A stretch of 64,000 nt of DNA from Prosthecobacter sp. (GCA_021733925.1 JAIPJY010000001.1:124001-188000), one strand, 5' to 3'; shown: positions 1 to 10,187, counted from the first letter of the stretch. Notes: generated from the sequence alone by a model not told the origin. A program made the numbers and translations.

Positions 1-3000
1 GGGCGTTGGCTTCAAAGGCGGCGTTGAGGGCGTCGTCGCCGGTGAGGCCGTCGTCGGTGGCCTTTTTGATGGCCTGGAGCACACGCTTGTAATCCTTGGG
101 CATCACTTTGACAAACTTGGGCACCATTTGCTCCCAGAGTGCGAGAACCTTGAAGGCTTTCTGGCTCTTGGTGAGGTCGGCGTGCTTTTTGATGAGTTCG
201 TAAAGGCCGTCGATCTCGGCTTTGTCTTCGAGCTTTTCGAGGCCGACCATCTGCGTGTTGCAGCGCGTGGCGAAATCGCCCGCTTCGTCCAGAACGTAGG
301 CCTCGCCCCCGCTCATGCCTGCGGCGAAGTTGCGTCCGGTGAGACCGAGCACGACCACCCGGCCGCCAGTCATGTATTCGCAGCCGTGGTCACCCACGCC
401 TTCGACGACGGTATCGACGCCGGAATTACGCACCGCGAAGCGTTCGCCCGCCATGCCGCGCAGGAAGAGCTCGCCGCTGGTCGCGCCGTAGAGCGCGGTG
501 TTGCCGGCGATGGTGTTTTCATCAGCGGCAAAGTCGGAGCCTTCCGGGGGATAGATGATGATGCGTCCGCCGCTGAGGCCCTTGCCGATGTAGTCATTGC
601 CGTCGCCTTCGAGTTCGAGGGTGATGCCCTTCGGAACGAAGGCTCCAAAGCTTTGACCGGCGGTGCCATTCATCTTGAGATGGATGGTGTCGTCCGGCAG
701 GCCGTGCCAGTGGCGCTTGGTGACCTCGTTGCCGAGGATGGTGCCGATGGTGCGGTTGACGTTGCGGATGGCGACGGTGGCGTTGACTTTTTCACCCTTC
801 TCGATGGCCGGTTTGCACAGGTCCAAGAGCGTGGTGATGTCGAGCGAGCGGTCGATGCCGTGGTCCTGCACCTCGGTGCAGAAGCGCCCGACTTCAGGGC
901 CGACGTCTGGCTTATAAAGCAGGTTGGAGAGGTCGATGCCGCGTGCTTTCCAGTGATCGACGGCAGCGCGGGATTCGAGAACCTCCGTGCGGCCCACCAT
1001 TTCCTGCAGGGTGCGGAAACCGAGCTGGGCCATGAGTTCGCGCACTTCCATGGCGATGAACTTCATGAAATTGGCCGCGTGATCGGGATCGCCGGTGAAT
1101 TTGGCGCGCAGTTGCGGATCCTGGGTGGCGACACCGACAGGGCAGGTGTTCAGATGGCAGACACGCATCATGATGCAGCCCAGTGTGACGAGGGGTGCAG
1201 TGGCAAAACCGAACTCCTCAGCGCCCAGCAGGGCAGCGACGATGACGTCACGGCCGGTCTTCATCTGTCCGTCTGCTTCGACGACGATGCGGCTGCGCAG
1301 ATTGTTCAGGACGAGGGTCTGATGTGTTTCGGCGAGGCCGAGTTCCCAAGGCAGGCCGGCGTGTTTCACGGAGGTCTGCGGGGAGGCACCCGTGCCACCG
1401 TCGAAGCCAGAGATGAGCACGACGTCGGAGTGCGCCTTGGCCACACCGGCAGCGATGGTGCCGACGCCGACTTCGGAAACGAGCTTCACGCTCACGCGGG
1501 CGGCGCGGTTCGCATTCTTCAGGTCGTGGATGAGCTGGGCCAGATCCTCAATGGAGTAGATGTCGTGATGCGGCGGGGGCGAGATGAGGCCGACGCCCGT
1601 CGTGGAGCCGCGCACCTTGGCGATCCAAGGATACACCTTGGTTCCAGGAAGCTGACCACCTTCACCGGGCTTGGCACCCTGGGCCATCTTGATTTGGATT
1701 TCCCTGGCTTGAGAAAGGTAGAGGCTGGTGACGCCGAAACGACCGGAAGCCACCTGCTTGATGGCGCTGTTCTTGGAGTCGCCCTTCTCGTTGGTCCAGG
1801 TGTAACGTGCCTCATCTTCACCGCCTTCACCCGTGTTCGACTTGCCGCCGACACGGTTCATGGCGATGGCGAGCGCTTCGTGCGCTTCGCTGGAGATGGA
1901 GCCATAGCTCATCGCGCCCGTTTTAAAGCGCTTCATGATGGACTCGACGGATTCGACTTCTTCGATTGGCACCGCTTTGCGCGTCTTGAACTCCAGCAAG
2001 CCGCGCAGGGTGTAGAACTGCTTCACCTGCGTGTTCACCAGTGCGGTGTACTGCTTGAAGGTGTCGTAGTTGCCGGTGCGGACGGCTTTCTGCAGGGTGT
2101 GAATGGTGAGCGGATTGAACAGATGCGCCTCACCTTCCTTGCGCCACTGGTAGTCGCCGCCAACGTCGAGGGCATGCACCTGTGAATCGCGAGTCGGGTA
2201 GCCGCGCAGATGGCGCTGGATGGCTTCTTCGGCAATGACCTTGATGTCGCTGCCTTCGATGCGGGTGGCGGTCCAGGTGAAGTATTTGTCCACCACGCTC
2301 TGGCTGAGGCCCACGGCTTCAAAGATCTGCGCACCACGGTAGCTCTGCATCGTGGAGATGCCGATCTTCGAGGCGACCTTGATGACGCCTTTGGTGGCGG
2401 CCTTGATGAAGTTGTACACCGCCGTCTTGTGGTCGATTTTGACCAGCAGACCCTGACGGATCATGTCATCCAGCGTTTCGAAGGCGAGGTAAGGATTGAT
2501 GGCTCCGCAGCCATAACCGATGAGCGTGCAGAAGTGGTGCACTTCGCGTGGTTCGCCGGATTCCAGCACGAGGTCGCACTGGGTGCGGGTGCCCTTGCGG
2601 ATGAGATGATGATGCAGGCCGCCCACGGCGAGCAGCGCCGGGATGGCGGCTTTGTCAGCGCAGACACCACGGTCGGAAAGGATGAGGATGTTCCAGCCTT
2701 GGGTGATCAGTTCATCGGCCTTGGCGCAGATTTTGGCCATGGCTTTTTCGAGGCCGACGGCACCCTGCTTCGGATCAAACAGGATGTTGATAGTTGCGGC
2801 TTTGAACTCGCCCTGGGCCACGCTCTTGAGCTTGGCCAGATCTTCGTTGCTGAGGATCGGCGTCTTGAGTTCGATCAAATGGCAGCTTTCGGGCGTCGGA
2901 TCGAGCAGATTGCCCTCGGCACCGATGGTGGTGATTGGGGAAGTGACGATTTCCTCGCGGATACAGTCGATCGGCGGGTTCGTGACCTGGGCGAAGAGCT

Positions 3001-4558
3001 GTTTGAAGTAATCGTAGAGCAGCTTCGATTTGTTGGAGAGCACGGCCAGCGGAATGTCCGTGCCCATGGAGCCGATGGCTTCCACGCCATCTCTGCCCAT
3101 GGGTACCATGAGCTTGCGCAGGTCTTCAAAAGTGTAACCAAAGGCCTGCTGACGCTGCAGCATGGTTTCGTGGTCAGGCGGAGCCACTGGATCGCCTTCC
3201 TTGATGTCAGCCAGATGTACGAGGTGCTTGTCCAGCCATTCGCGGTAAGGTTTTTCAGCGGCGATCTTCGCCTTGATCTCGTCATCGGGGACGATGCGGC
3301 CTTCCTCCATGTTCACGATGAACATCTTGCCGGGCTGCAGACGGCCTTTGAGCTTCACGTTTTCGGGAGCGATGGGCAGAACGCCGGCTTCCGAAGCCAT
3401 GATGACCAGATCGTCCTTGGTGACGTAATAGCGGGAAGGGCGCAGGCCGTTGCGGTCCAGGGTGGCGCCCATCATGGTACCGTCCGTGAAGGCTACTGAG
3501 GCCGGGCCATCCCAAGGTTCCATCAGGCAGGAATGATACTCGTAGAAGGCTTTGCGCTGCTCATCCATCGACTCGTGGCCGCTCCATGGCTCAGGAATCA
3601 TCATCATCATGGCATGCGGCAGCGAGCGGCCGCCCATGACGAGCAGTTCCAGCACGTTGTCGAACATGGCGGAGTCCGAGCCGCTTTCGTTGACGATGGG
3701 GAATAGTTTTCTGACATCCGGGAACAGCGGGCTGGCCAGCAGCGACTGACGTGCCTTCATCCAGCTGATGTTGCCACGCAGCGTGTTGATTTCGCCGTTG
3801 TGGGCGATGTAACGATACGGATGTGAGCGCTCCCAGCTTGGGAAGGTGTTGGTCGAGAAACGGGAGTGCACCAGCGCCAGGGCCGATTCCATGTCCGGAT
3901 CCTGCAGATCGATGAAATACTTGCCCACCTGCTCGGGCATGAGCATGCCTTTGAAAACCAGGGTGCGGGAGGACAGGCTGGAGCAGTACCAAAAGCTGTC
4001 CACCTCTGCCGTGCGGATGGCGGTCACCGAACGCTTGCGGACGATGTAGAGAATGCGCTCAAAGGACTGCTGATCCGGGCAGTTTTCTCCGCGCTGAATG
4101 AACGCCATGCGCATGAACGGCTCGCTGGTCTTTGCCGTGAGGCCGATCATCGAATTGTCCACCGGCACATCGCGCCAGCCGAGAACTTTCTGGCCTTCTT
4201 CCTCGACTACTTTCTCGAAGGCACGCGCTGCAGCAGTCCTCTCGGCGGCATCTGGGGAGCAGTAGGTCATGGCCACGCCATATTGTCCTTCAGCCGGCAG
4301 GGTCACGCCTTCTTTGGCGGCTACTTTGCGCAGAAATTTGTCAGGGACCTGCATCAGGATGCCGGCACCGTCTCCTGTGTTCTTTTCGCTGCCCACCGCG
4401 CCGCGATGGTCAAGGTTGATCAGGATCGTCAGCCCCTGCTGTACGATGGAATGAGAGCGTTTGCCTTTCATCTGACAGATGAACCCGACGCCACAGGCGT
4501 CGTGCTCAAATTGCGGATCATAAAGGCCTTGTTTCGGGGGGGGTCCGTAGTTTCTCAT
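1..4558 (-). CDS. gltB: Glutamate synthase, large (alpha) subunit, 3' end cut by window edge
   Basis: Makes glutamate from glutamine and 2-oxoglutarate in the cytoplasm; the large subunit holds the glutaminase, FMN and Fe-S sites. The reverse strand stays open from the ATG at 4558 to the left edge (1519 codons, close to full GltB length). The N-terminus runs to ..[10 protein letters not shown], so Cys22 would be the class II amidotransferase nucleophile exposed after removal of a 21-residue propeptide. [17 protein letters not shown] segment near 1140-1185 gives the CX5CX4C cluster motif of GltB. The last visible residues ([11 protein letters not shown]) match the family C-terminus, so little is missing. 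A run of eight G (4536-4543) encodes PPP at codons 6-8. It is divergent from the MBL gene across about 170 bases. The gltD partner, if linked, would lie outside the window. Confidence 0.95.
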   Translation of the reverse strand, partial: MRNYGPPPKQGLYDPQFEHDACGVGFICQMKGKRSHSIVQQGLTILINLDHRGAVGSEKNTGDGAGILMQVPDKFLRKVAAKEGVTLPAEGQYGVAMTYCSPDAAERTAAARAFEKVVEEEGQKVLGWRDVPVDNSMIGLTAKTSEPFMRMAFIQRGENCPDQQSFERILYIVRKRSVTAIRTAEVDSFWYCSSLSSRTLVFKGMLMPEQVGKYFIDLQDPDMESALALVHSRFSTNTFPSWERSHPYRYIAHNGEINTLRGNISWMKARQSLLASPLFPDVRKLFPIVNESGSDSAMFDNVLELLVMGGRSLPHAMMMMIPEPWSGHESMDEQRKAFYEYHSCLMEPWDGPASVAFTDGTMMGATLDRNGLRPSRYYVTKDDLVIMASEAGVLPIAPENVKLKGRLQPGKMFIVNMEEGRIVPDDEIKAKIAAEKPYREWLDKHLVHLADIKEGDPVAPPDHETMLQRQQAFGYTFEDLRKLMVPMGRDGVEAIGSMGTDIPLAVLSNKSKLLYDYFKQLFAQVTNPPIDCIREEIVTSPITTIGAEGNLLDPTPESCHLIELKTPILSNEDLAKLKSVAQGEFKAATINILFDPKQGAVGLEKAMAKICAKADELITQGWNILILSDRGVCADKAAIPALLAVGGLHHHLIRKGTRTQCDLVLESGEPREVHHFCTLIGYGCGAINPYLAFETLDDMIRQGLLVKIDHKTAVYNFIKAATKGVIKVASKIGISTMQSYRGAQIFEAVGLSQSVVDKYFTWTATRIEGSDIKVIAEEAIQRHLRGYPTRDSQVHALDVGGDYQWRKEGEAHLFNPLTIHTLQKAVRTGNYDTFKQYTALVNTQVKQFYTLRGLLEFKTRKAVPIEEVESVESIMKRFKTGAMSYGSISSEAHEALAIAMNRVGGKSNTGEGGEDEARYTWTNEKGDSKNSAIKQVASGRFGVTSLYLSQAREIQIKMAQGAKPGEGGQLPGTKVYPWIAKVRGSTTGVGLISPPPHHDIYSIEDLAQLIHDLKNANRAARVSVKLVSEVGVGTIAAGVAKAHSDVVLISGFDGGTGASPQTSVKHAGLPWELGLAETHQTLVLNNLRSRIVVEADGQMKTGRDVIVAALLGAEEFGFATAPLVTLGCIMMRVCHLNTCPVGVATQDPQLRAKFTGDPDHAANFMKFIAMEVRELMAQLGFRTLQEMVGRTEVLESRAAVDHWKARGIDLSNLLYKPDVGPEVGRFCTEVQDHGIDRSLDITTLLDLCKPAIEKGEKVNATVAIRNVNRTIGTILGNEVTKRHWHGLPDDTIHLKMNGTAGQSFGAFVPKGITLELEGDGNDYIGKGLSGGRIIIYPPEGSDFAADENTIAGNTALYGATSGELFLRGMAGERFAVRNSGVDTVVEGVGDHGCEYMTGGRVVVLGLTGRNFAAGMSGGEAYVLDEAGDFATRCNTQMVGLEKLEDKAEIDGLYELIKKHADLTKSQKAFKVLALWEQMVPKFVKVMPKDYKRVLQAIKKATDDGLTGDDALNAAFEANA

Positions 4559-4729
4559 TTTTGCGTCAAAAGGGGTCGGCAATTAGGCCATGCAGGGAAG
4601 TAAATCAACCAGCATTCTGTCGGCCAAGCCTGCGCTTATTTTAGGCCTGTGATTGATTCCTTTAGGGTCGTGGGTTGTGTCCGGCTCATCTGCCTTGCAT
4701 CTGACGGGGCCAGCCGCTAGAAACAGCCC

Positions 4730-5590
4730 ATGGTACGACTCACAATTCTCGGCAGCGGCAGTTCAGGGAACTGCGCCGTCATTTCCACGGAGCGCACCAC
4801 GCTGCTTCTGGATGCCGGATTGAGCGCCAAACAAATCTGCCTCCGCCTGGAAGCCTGCGGCTTCTCCCTGGACATGCTGGACGGCATCCTCCTGACCCAT
4901 GAGCATCAGGATCACACGGGTGGGATTGAGGTGCTGAGCCGCAAGCGCCAAGTGCCCCTGTTTTGCACCGCCCTGACGCAGGAAACCCTGGCTGGCAGCC
5001 TCGGATTCCGCAAACCTCCCACCTGGCGGCTCATGACGACAGGGGCGGCTTTTGAGTTTCAGGACCTGCGCATTGAATCCTTTCCCGTGCCCCATGATGC
5101 GGTGGATCCGGTCGGTTTTGTGATCGCCGACGAAGAATCCCGCCTCGGGGTCCTCAGTGATGTCGGTTTCGTGACCAATTTGATCAAAGACCGCCTCAAA
5201 AATTCCGACAGCCTCTTCATCGAGGCCAATTACGACACCCAGCTGCTCGAAAACGACACCAAGCGCCCTTGGGCCACGAAACAGCGCATCAGCTCGCGCC
5301 ATGGCCACCTTTCGAACGAGCAGGCGGCCGAACTCGTGCGTGAAATCGCGCATCCTGGCCTGAGTCACGTCGTGCTGGGGCATTTGAGCGACGACTGCAA
5401 TGATCCTGTCACCGCCGCCCGGCACATTCGGCAGGCGCTCGACGCCGCTGGAGCCCCTGAGGCCCGGGTGGTCTGTGCCGAACGTCACAAACCTACGCCT
5501 ACCATCGAAGTCGTGCGCCGTCGTAGCAGCGGCGTGAGCTTCTGTGTGGCTGCCTCATCAGATTCTACCGGGCAGCTGGCTCTCTTTTAA
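4730..5590 (+). CDS. MBL-fold metallo-hydrolase (YycJ/WalJ-like)
   Basis: A 286-residue metallo-beta-lactamase-fold protein. The N-terminus (LTILGSGSSGNC) and the HEHQDH metal motif at residues 57-62 are typical of the YycJ/WalJ branch, which in Firmicutes is linked to cell-wall and DNA metabolism as a probable nuclease. Later metal ligands are visible in PVPHDAVDP, VLSDVG and LGHLSDDCN. There is no signal peptide, so it should be cytoplasmic. The start is ATG, and length fits the family (about 260-280). Only 2 bases separate its stop from the next gene, so they are probably co-transcribed. The exact substrate cannot be read from sequence. Confidence 0.9.
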   Translation: MVRLTILGSGSSGNCAVISTERTTLLLDAGLSAKQICLRLEACGFSLDMLDGILLTHEHQDHTGGIEVLSRKRQVPLFCTALTQETLAGSLGFRKPPTWRLMTTGAAFEFQDLRIESFPVPHDAVDPVGFVIADEESRLGVLSDVGFVTNLIKDRLKNSDSLFIEANYDTQLLENDTKRPWATKQRISSRHGHLSNEQAAELVREIAHPGLSHVVLGHLSDDCNDPVTAARHIRQALDAAGAPEARVVCAERHKPTPTIEVVRRRSSGVSFCVAASSDSTGQLALF

Positions 5591-5592
5591 GC

Positions 5593-6078
5593 ATGAAAAA
5601 GATCATCCTTCGCACTTTGCTGGTCCTGTTTATCATTGAGGGCCTGTGGCTGGCATGGTGGGTTTTTGGGCGTTCCCCGGAGGCCCAGGTGAGTGCCGCG
5701 CAGGCCAATCTGATCGAGGCGGTCGAGAATCGTGACTGGAAGAAACTGGAGAGGCTGATGGCTCCAAGCTACACGGATGCCTATGGCCACAACCGCGATA
5801 CGGCGATTCAAGACGGGCGCAAATATCTCAGTGGCTTCTTCACGCTGACCTTGAAGACGGACAAGACCACGCTCCGGGCTACAAAAGGGCAGGGGCTGGT
5901 GACCACGATGCTCCGCCTCGAAGGCAATGGCGTGGGCTACAGTCAGATGATCGTGGGATATGTGAACCAGTTTACCGAGCCATGGGCTTTCCATTGGAGC
6001 AATCCCGGCCGCTGGCCATGGAACTGGCAGGTGACCCTGATCCACCACGATCAGCTCGTGATATCTCCCCAGGAATAG
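5593..6078 (+). CDS. Membrane-anchored NTF2/SnoaL-like protein
   Basis: A 161-residue protein with one N-terminal hydrophobic segment (about residues 5-25, ILRTLLVLFIIEGLWLAWWV), then a soluble domain. The helix-rich start (AANLIEAVENRDWKKLERLM-like) followed by strands and a Trp-rich end (WAFHWSNPGRWPWNWQV) resembles cone-shaped NTF2/SnoaL-like domains. No catalytic residues are evident. It follows the MBL gene after 2 bases and is convergent with the aldo/keto reductase. It is probably a periplasm-facing lipid or small-molecule binding protein; function unknown. Confidence 0.75.
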   Translation: MKKIILRTLLVLFIIEGLWLAWWVFGRSPEAQVSAAQANLIEAVENRDWKKLERLMAPSYTDAYGHNRDTAIQDGRKYLSGFFTLTLKTDKTTLRATKGQGLVTTMLRLEGNGVGYSQMIVGYVNQFTEPWAFHWSNPGRWPWNWQVTLIHHDQLVISPQE

Positions 6079-6094
6079 CTGTGCTGAGCAGGCC

Positions 6095-7015
6095 TTACGG
6101 CACGCCGTGGCCCTTGGCCGCTTGCCAGAGGCCATACCAGTCTTCGCGCTCCAGCTTGATGTCCGCCGCTTTCACCACGGCCTGGATGCGCTCCAGTTTG
6201 TTGGTGCCGATGATCGGCAGGGGGCAGGAAGGGTGCGCCATGATCCAGGCGTAGGCGAGCTGGTCGAGCGTGGCCCCGTTGTATTTGGCGGAAAGCTCGG
6301 CGGCTTTGGCGTGCAGACGGACTGCGGCGGGATCTTGGGTGTCCATCAGGGCACCTTTGGCCAGAGGAGACCAGGCCATCGGCAGGATGCGGTGGCGCTG
6401 GCATTGATCCGCCGTGCCGTCGTAGATCGGGTCCATGTGCAGCAGGCTGAACTCGACCTGATTCGTCACGAGCGGCTGGTCCATGCGCGAGTTCAGCAGA
6501 TCGAACTGATGCACATTGTAGTTTGAGACGCCGGCGCTGCGGATTTTGCCGTCCTTGAGCAGTTTGTTCAGGCCCTCGGCGGTTTCGTCGGCGCTGGTCA
6601 GCCAGTCGGGGCGATGCACGAGCAGCAGGTCGATTTCATCAATGCCCATGAAGCGCAGGGATTTTTCCGCACTTTTGATGATGCGGGCGGCGGTGACGTT
6701 GTAGTGGGCGACCTTGCGGTCGGGATGAAACTCGCAGGGAATGTAGATGCCGCTTTTGGTGACGATCTCGATCTTGCTACGGAAGGACGGGTCCAGTTTG
6801 AGGGCGCCGCCAATGGCCTCCTCGACCTTGTAAATGCCGTAAATCTCGGCGGTGTCGAGTGTGGTGATGCCCATGTCGGCACAGGCTTTGAAGCGGCTGA
6901 GAAGCGCCTGCGGGGTGCAGTTGGCCGGGTCTGCCTCGTCGAGAATGCGCCAGGTGCCATAGGCAAGGCGGGAGAACTCAGGGCCGTTGGGGGCGATTTG
7001 ATGGCGGGTGATCAT
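6095..7015 (-). CDS. Aldo/keto reductase (YdhF-like)
   Basis: A 306-residue NADPH-dependent oxidoreductase of the AKR TIM-barrel family. The catalytic tetrad is visible: Asp54 and Tyr59 (TTLDTAEIYG), Lys88 (EIVTKSG) and His135 (LLLVHRPD). The C-terminal PIIGTNKLERI loop is the cofactor-phosphate region. Overall it resembles E. coli YdhF. The ATG at 7015 was chosen because the family N-terminus begins with MITRHQIAPNG; the open frame continues upstream only through unrelated sequence that includes the rpsT terminator. The natural substrate is unknown. Confidence 0.9.
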   Translation of the reverse strand: MITRHQIAPNGPEFSRLAYGTWRILDEADPANCTPQALLSRFKACADMGITTLDTAEIYGIYKVEEAIGGALKLDPSFRSKIEIVTKSGIYIPCEFHPDRKVAHYNVTAARIIKSAEKSLRFMGIDEIDLLLVHRPDWLTSADETAEGLNKLLKDGKIRSAGVSNYNVHQFDLLNSRMDQPLVTNQVEFSLLHMDPIYDGTADQCQRHRILPMAWSPLAKGALMDTQDPAAVRLHAKAAELSAKYNGATLDQLAYAWIMAHPSCPLPIIGTNKLERIQAVVKAADIKLEREDWYGLWQAAKGHGVP

Positions 7016-7053
7016 GGTGGAGGGCGATCTTTGCTGGCCTTGCCTCGTCCGAC

Positions 7054-7085
7054 AAACAAAAAACGGCATCTCTTGCGAGATGCCG
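7054..7085 (-). terminator. Rho-independent terminator of rpsT
   Basis: A perfect 9-bp stem, CGGCATCTC (7064-7072) with GAGATGCCG (7077-7085), and a 4-base loop. On the reverse strand it is followed by a T-rich tract (7063 down to 7054). It lies about 30 bases after the rpsT stop, so it should end the rpsT transcript before the aldo/keto reductase gene. Confidence 0.88.
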
Positions 7086-7114
7086 TGTGGAAATCGTTGG
7101 ATTGAGCGGACCGC

Positions 7115-7381
7115 TTACTTCGTTAGGGCGCTGACCTTGACGGCGAGGCGGCTCTTCAGACGGGAAGACGTGTTCTTCTTGAGAACGTTGGTCTTGGCGG
7201 CCTTGTCAGTGGCGGAAGCGTATTCGCTGAGGGAAGTGGCTGCAGCGGCTGCGTCCTTCTTCTCGATGGCGGCGATCACCTTCTTGCGCAGGGTGCGGAT
7301 GCGGCTTTTCACCGTCTGGTTGTGAGCGGTGCGAACCGTCGTTTTGCGGATGTCTTTTTCTGCGGAGCGGATGTTGGCCAT
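7115..7381 (-). CDS. rpsT: 30S ribosomal protein S20
   Basis: An 88-residue basic protein beginning MANIRSAEKDIRKT, with the RTAHNQTVKSRIRTLRKKV segment and the ..TNVLKKNTSSRLKSRLA tail typical of bS20, which binds 16S rRNA during small-subunit assembly. The ATG at 7381 gives the normal family length; the frame continues upstream but without homology. It is a monocistronic unit with its own promoter (7407-7435) and terminator (7054-7085). It is Ala-rich in the middle, as in other high-GC S20 proteins. Confidence 0.97.
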   Translation of the reverse strand: MANIRSAEKDIRKTTVRTAHNQTVKSRIRTLRKKVIAAIEKKDAAAAATSLSEYASATDKAAKTNVLKKNTSSRLKSRLAVKVSALTK

Positions 7382-7406
7382 AAAGGAGCTGGGGAAAGGG
7401 GCGACG

Positions 7407-7435
7407 AGAATAGGACGACACCCCTCTCGTGTCAA
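7407..7435 (-). promoter_or_regulatory. Sigma70-type promoter of rpsT
   Basis: On the reverse strand a perfect -35 box TTGACA (7435-7430), a 17-base spacer and a -10 box TATTCT (7412-7407) lie 25 bases upstream of the rpsT ATG. This is the best consensus promoter I can see in the window and fits a highly expressed ribosomal gene. Confidence 0.8.
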
Positions 7436-7517
7436 ATTGGAATCCTGCCAGTGTACAACCCGGCAGGTTTTGCTTGGCTCCGGTGGGCAATTCCGGTAGA
7501 ACATTTTCCCAATCGCC

Positions 7518-7778
7518 ATGATCGAAGTCGAAATCTACGCCCCAGGCCTCCGCTCGGAGTCCAATGTGATGCAACTCCGCAACCAAATGGACCATTTTCC
7601 CAAGGTCCGGTACAAGGTGGATGCCCGCCATGACCTGGTTTATTTCGAGATCGACAAGCCCGGAGACATCAGCCAGATGGAAATTCACCAGATCTTTGAC
7701 GCCATCGACCTCCAGCCCCGTTTCGTCGGCCAGATTCCCGAGGAACTGCGCACGGGACAGACCACGCGGCTGGGCTAG
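7518..7778 (+). CDS. Small conserved hypothetical protein
   Basis: An 86-residue protein starting at ATG (MIEVEIYAPGLRSESNVMQLRNQM). The predicted beta-alpha-beta-beta-alpha-beta order suggests a ferredoxin-like/HMA-type fold, but there is no CXXC metal site. It is divergent from rpsT. Its stop overlaps the stop of the convergent SufE-like gene (CTAG at 7775-7778). I do not recognise a characterised family; a small regulatory or scaffold role is only a guess. Confidence 0.65.
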   Translation: MIEVEIYAPGLRSESNVMQLRNQMDHFPKVRYKVDARHDLVYFEIDKPGDISQMEIHQIFDAIDLQPRFVGQIPEELRTGQTTRLG

Positions 7779-8221
7779 ATCGCGCCAGTTTGCAGCGTCT
7801 GGGCTGCCTGTTTCATGCGGCCCAGCACATAATAGACGGTCTGGCTGCGCAGGCGCACCAGATCAGCGCCGATGATGCGTGGGACAAAATCCTGTGGAAC
7901 TGCCAGGACCTCCGCGAGGGTGGATCCATTGAGCCCGCGGCACAGGATGGTGGTCAGCGCCTTGGTCAGTGTTTGCACCTTGGGTCCTAGGCTGATGGCA
8001 AAATGAACGTGGTCCCCGTGTTCGAGCCGGGCATGCACCCCGACGGTGTCCGTGCATTCGGCATCGTGCCGCACATCCTCAAGGTTGAACTTTTCGCCCT
8101 CCTTGGGCGCGTGGGATGCTGCGGCGGCTGCCAGGTCGATTAAATTTTCCCGCCGCTCGCCTTCCGGCAGCGATTCAAAAAAGGTGATCAGTTCGCCCAA
8201 GGCGGCGGGGTATTTGGCCAT
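7775..8221 (-). CDS. SufE-family protein (sulfur acceptor)
   Basis: A 148-residue protein resembling SufE, which takes sulfur from the cysteine desulfurase SufS and activates it for Fe-S cluster assembly. Cys56 (in DAECTDTVGV) sits where the SufE acceptor cysteine is expected, and the C-terminal half (ALTTILCRGLNGSTLAEVL, then VYYVLGRM) follows the family pattern. The ATG at 8221 starts MAKYPAALGELITFFES. Two bases after the PmoA-like stop, it is probably in the same transcript, which is an odd pairing. No suf genes are adjacent, so its partner is elsewhere. Confidence 0.8.
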   Translation of the reverse strand: MAKYPAALGELITFFESLPEGERRENLIDLAAAAASHAPKEGEKFNLEDVRHDAECTDTVGVHARLEHGDHVHFAISLGPKVQTLTKALTTILCRGLNGSTLAEVLAVPQDFVPRIIGADLVRLRSQTVYYVLGRMKQAAQTLQTGAI

Positions 8222-8223
8222 GC

Positions 8224-9201
8224 TCACTTCTTGGCCGGTTTGAGCGCCAAATCCACCACGGGCATTTTGATGAACTTCTGCCACTGCGCCTCGTTCTCGG
8301 CCTGCGTCGCCACGCCGTCGTGGACCCAGAGGGCGTAGCGCACGCGCAGTTTTTTTTCCTCGGTGACCTCCACGGGGGTGTCCAAGCTCAGGCAGCAGCC
8401 CATCCAGCCGTCATTGCGCACATGGAAGGCGGTCGGGTTGTGCGGATTCATGGGGTGATTCATCAAGGTGATGCCGCCGAAGCCGTCCGCGTCGTTGGTG
8501 ATACGCCCGCTATAGTCGCACCAACGGGCGGGTTTACGGAAGACCGCCTCCTCATTGAGCTGTCCTTCAGAATTCAAAATGCGGCCGCCGCCGTCATGCA
8601 CGCCGATGCTTTTCGCCATGCGCACGGCCACCAGACCGAAGCCTGTGGCGCCAAACGTTGTCGTTTTGCCCTTCGGCGGTGTGAATTCCAGATCAATGAT
8701 CATGAACCAGCTCTTTGCCCCATCGATGGGGCGGATCTCGGTGCGCCGCACCTCGGTCAGCTGAACCGACTTGTCCGCTTCGCTGATCCAGCGGTTCACC
8801 ATTCGCATTGAGGAAAATTCATCGGTGTCCTCATAGCCTTCACGCGACACCTCCACGTTGACGATTCGGCCCTGCTTTTTCGCATAGTCTCCCCAGAAAT
8901 CGAGATCGTTCACCATGTTGTGCGTCACCCACACGCTGTTGTGGTGCGAATGCGTCAATGGATCATGCGGATGCCCCATGCGTGTCAGGCTGACATCGCG
9001 CGAGGCGTAGATTGGGTAGCAGAAGGGGCGCATGTCCTGTGGATCGAAATGCATGGACGTCAGTTCCCGCCCATCGAGTTGAAACGACGTGATGTGGTGT
9101 GGCAGCGGCACCGCCTGGACATGAGGAATCGGTTTTGCGGTGGGCAGTTGGGCGACCGCCAGCGTCGCAGACAGCAAAAACGGGATCGAGTATTTGAGCA
9201 T
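8224..9201 (-). CDS. Secreted PmoA-like protein (DUF6807)
   Basis: A 325-residue protein with a signal peptide (MLKYSIPFLLSATLAVAQ) and a beta-rich body. Motifs such as FCYPIYASRDVSLTRMGHP, THSHHNSVWVTHN, DGGGRILNSEG and NHPMNPHNPTAFHVRNDGW are typical of the PmoA-like/DUF6807 proteins common in Bacteroidetes and Planctomycetes. Despite the PmoA name it has no demonstrated link to methane oxidation; genomic contexts suggest carbohydrate metabolism. The ATG at 9201 was chosen over an upstream TTG. It lies just upstream of the SufE-like gene and is divergent from the isomerase-like gene. Confidence 0.85.
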   Translation of the reverse strand: MLKYSIPFLLSATLAVAQLPTAKPIPHVQAVPLPHHITSFQLDGRELTSMHFDPQDMRPFCYPIYASRDVSLTRMGHPHDPLTHSHHNSVWVTHNMVNDLDFWGDYAKKQGRIVNVEVSREGYEDTDEFSSMRMVNRWISEADKSVQLTEVRRTEIRPIDGAKSWFMIIDLEFTPPKGKTTTFGATGFGLVAVRMAKSIGVHDGGGRILNSEGQLNEEAVFRKPARWCDYSGRITNDADGFGGITLMNHPMNPHNPTAFHVRNDGWMGCCLSLDTPVEVTEEKKLRVRYALWVHDGVATQAENEAQWQKFIKMPVVDLALKPAKK

Positions 9202-9291
9202 TCTTCCCAAACGCTATTCCCCGGCCCCCTTTTCCATTCTCAGTTCTTCCATTTTGCCAGGAACTTGCCAGACTCCCTTCTCCACCCACCC

Positions 9292-10134
9292 ATGAAGCAC
9301 CTCCTTCTTTCACTCCTCCTCGCCACCGCATCCTTTGCGGCCACGATCCCCGAAGCCGCCAAAGTCGGCCAGTTTTTCGCCGGCTGCCAGGCTTACAGCT
9401 TCCGCATGTACAACGTGTTTGAAGCGATCGACAAGACCGCCCAGTGCGGTGGCAAGACCATCGAATTTTACCCCGGGCAGAAGTTCGACGACAACGCCAA
9501 ATGGGACCACAACGCCACGCCCGAAATGATCGACAAGGTCATGAAGCATCTCGAAGCCAAGGGCCTCACTGCCGTTGGCTATGGTGTGGTCAAGCTCGGC
9601 CAGGATGACGCCTCCAACCGCAAGATTTTCGAGTTCTGCAAAAAGCTCGGCATCGGTGTCGTCGTAACCGAACCCGATGTGACCGCGCTCGACAAGATCG
9701 AAGCCCTTGTGAAGGAATTCGACATCAAGATGGCCATTCACAACCATCCCAAGCGCCCGCTGGACCGCGCCTACATGTTTTGGGACCCGAATTACGTCCT
9801 TGAGCTGGTCAAAGATCGCGACTCCCGCATGGGTTCCTGTGCGGACGTGGGCCACTGGGTGCGCAGCGGGCTGAATCCTGTGGATTGCATCAAGATCCTC
9901 AAAGGGCGCATCTTTGACAGCCACATGAAGGACCTCACGGCCTTCGGCGACGTTAAAGCCCATGACCTTCCTTTTGGCACGGGCAAGAGCGACATTCCTG
10001 CCATCCTCGCTGAATATACCGCTCAGGGTTATCCCGGCCCGCTGCATTGCGAATACGAGCACAACTGGGAGACGAGCGTTCCAGAAATCACCTTGTGCCT
10101 TGATTTCGTTCGCAACTGGAAGCCTGCGAAGTAA
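9292..10134 (+). CDS. Secreted sugar phosphate isomerase/epimerase-like TIM barrel
   Basis: A 280-residue protein with a signal peptide (MKHLLLSLLLATASFAA), so it should act outside the cytoplasm. The body is an AP-endonuclease-2/xylose-isomerase-like TIM barrel with metal-ligand candidates in TIEFYPG, AIHNHPK, SCADVGHW, FDSHMKD and HCEYEH. Exported members of this family occur in planctomycete and verrucomicrobial sugar-degradation loci, some associated with 3-keto-sugar chemistry. It is monocistronic with its own terminator (10154-10183). The exact reaction is not predictable. Confidence 0.87.
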   Translation: MKHLLLSLLLATASFAATIPEAAKVGQFFAGCQAYSFRMYNVFEAIDKTAQCGGKTIEFYPGQKFDDNAKWDHNATPEMIDKVMKHLEAKGLTAVGYGVVKLGQDDASNRKIFEFCKKLGIGVVVTEPDVTALDKIEALVKEFDIKMAIHNHPKRPLDRAYMFWDPNYVLELVKDRDSRMGSCADVGHWVRSGLNPVDCIKILKGRIFDSHMKDLTAFGDVKAHDLPFGTGKSDIPAILAEYTAQGYPGPLHCEYEHNWETSVPEITLCLDFVRNWKPAK

Positions 10135-10153
10135 TCCGACCCATCATTCGAAG

Positions 10154-10183
10154 AAGCCGGGGGCCGTGGTCCCCGGCTTTTTT
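10154..10183 (+). terminator. Rho-independent terminator of the isomerase-like gene
   Basis: A perfect 9-bp stem AAGCCGGGG (10154-10162) with CCCCGGCTT (10171-10179), an 8-base loop and a run of six T. It lies 20 bases after the stop codon at 10132-10134 and just before the convergent SGNH gene ends at 10188. Confidence 0.92.
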
Positions 10184-10187
10184 GTGC

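Noticed and set aside
128..3499. Two long forward-strand open frames (685 and 429 codons)
   Set aside because: They are antisense to gltB; the reverse strand carries the full conserved glutamate synthase sequence, and the forward translations resemble no family. Long antisense frames are common in GC-rich coding DNA.
8224..9201. Methane oxidation role suggested by the PmoA name
   Set aside because: The PmoA-like/DUF6807 label is historical; the protein is a soluble secreted beta-rich protein and no methane monooxygenase genes are present.
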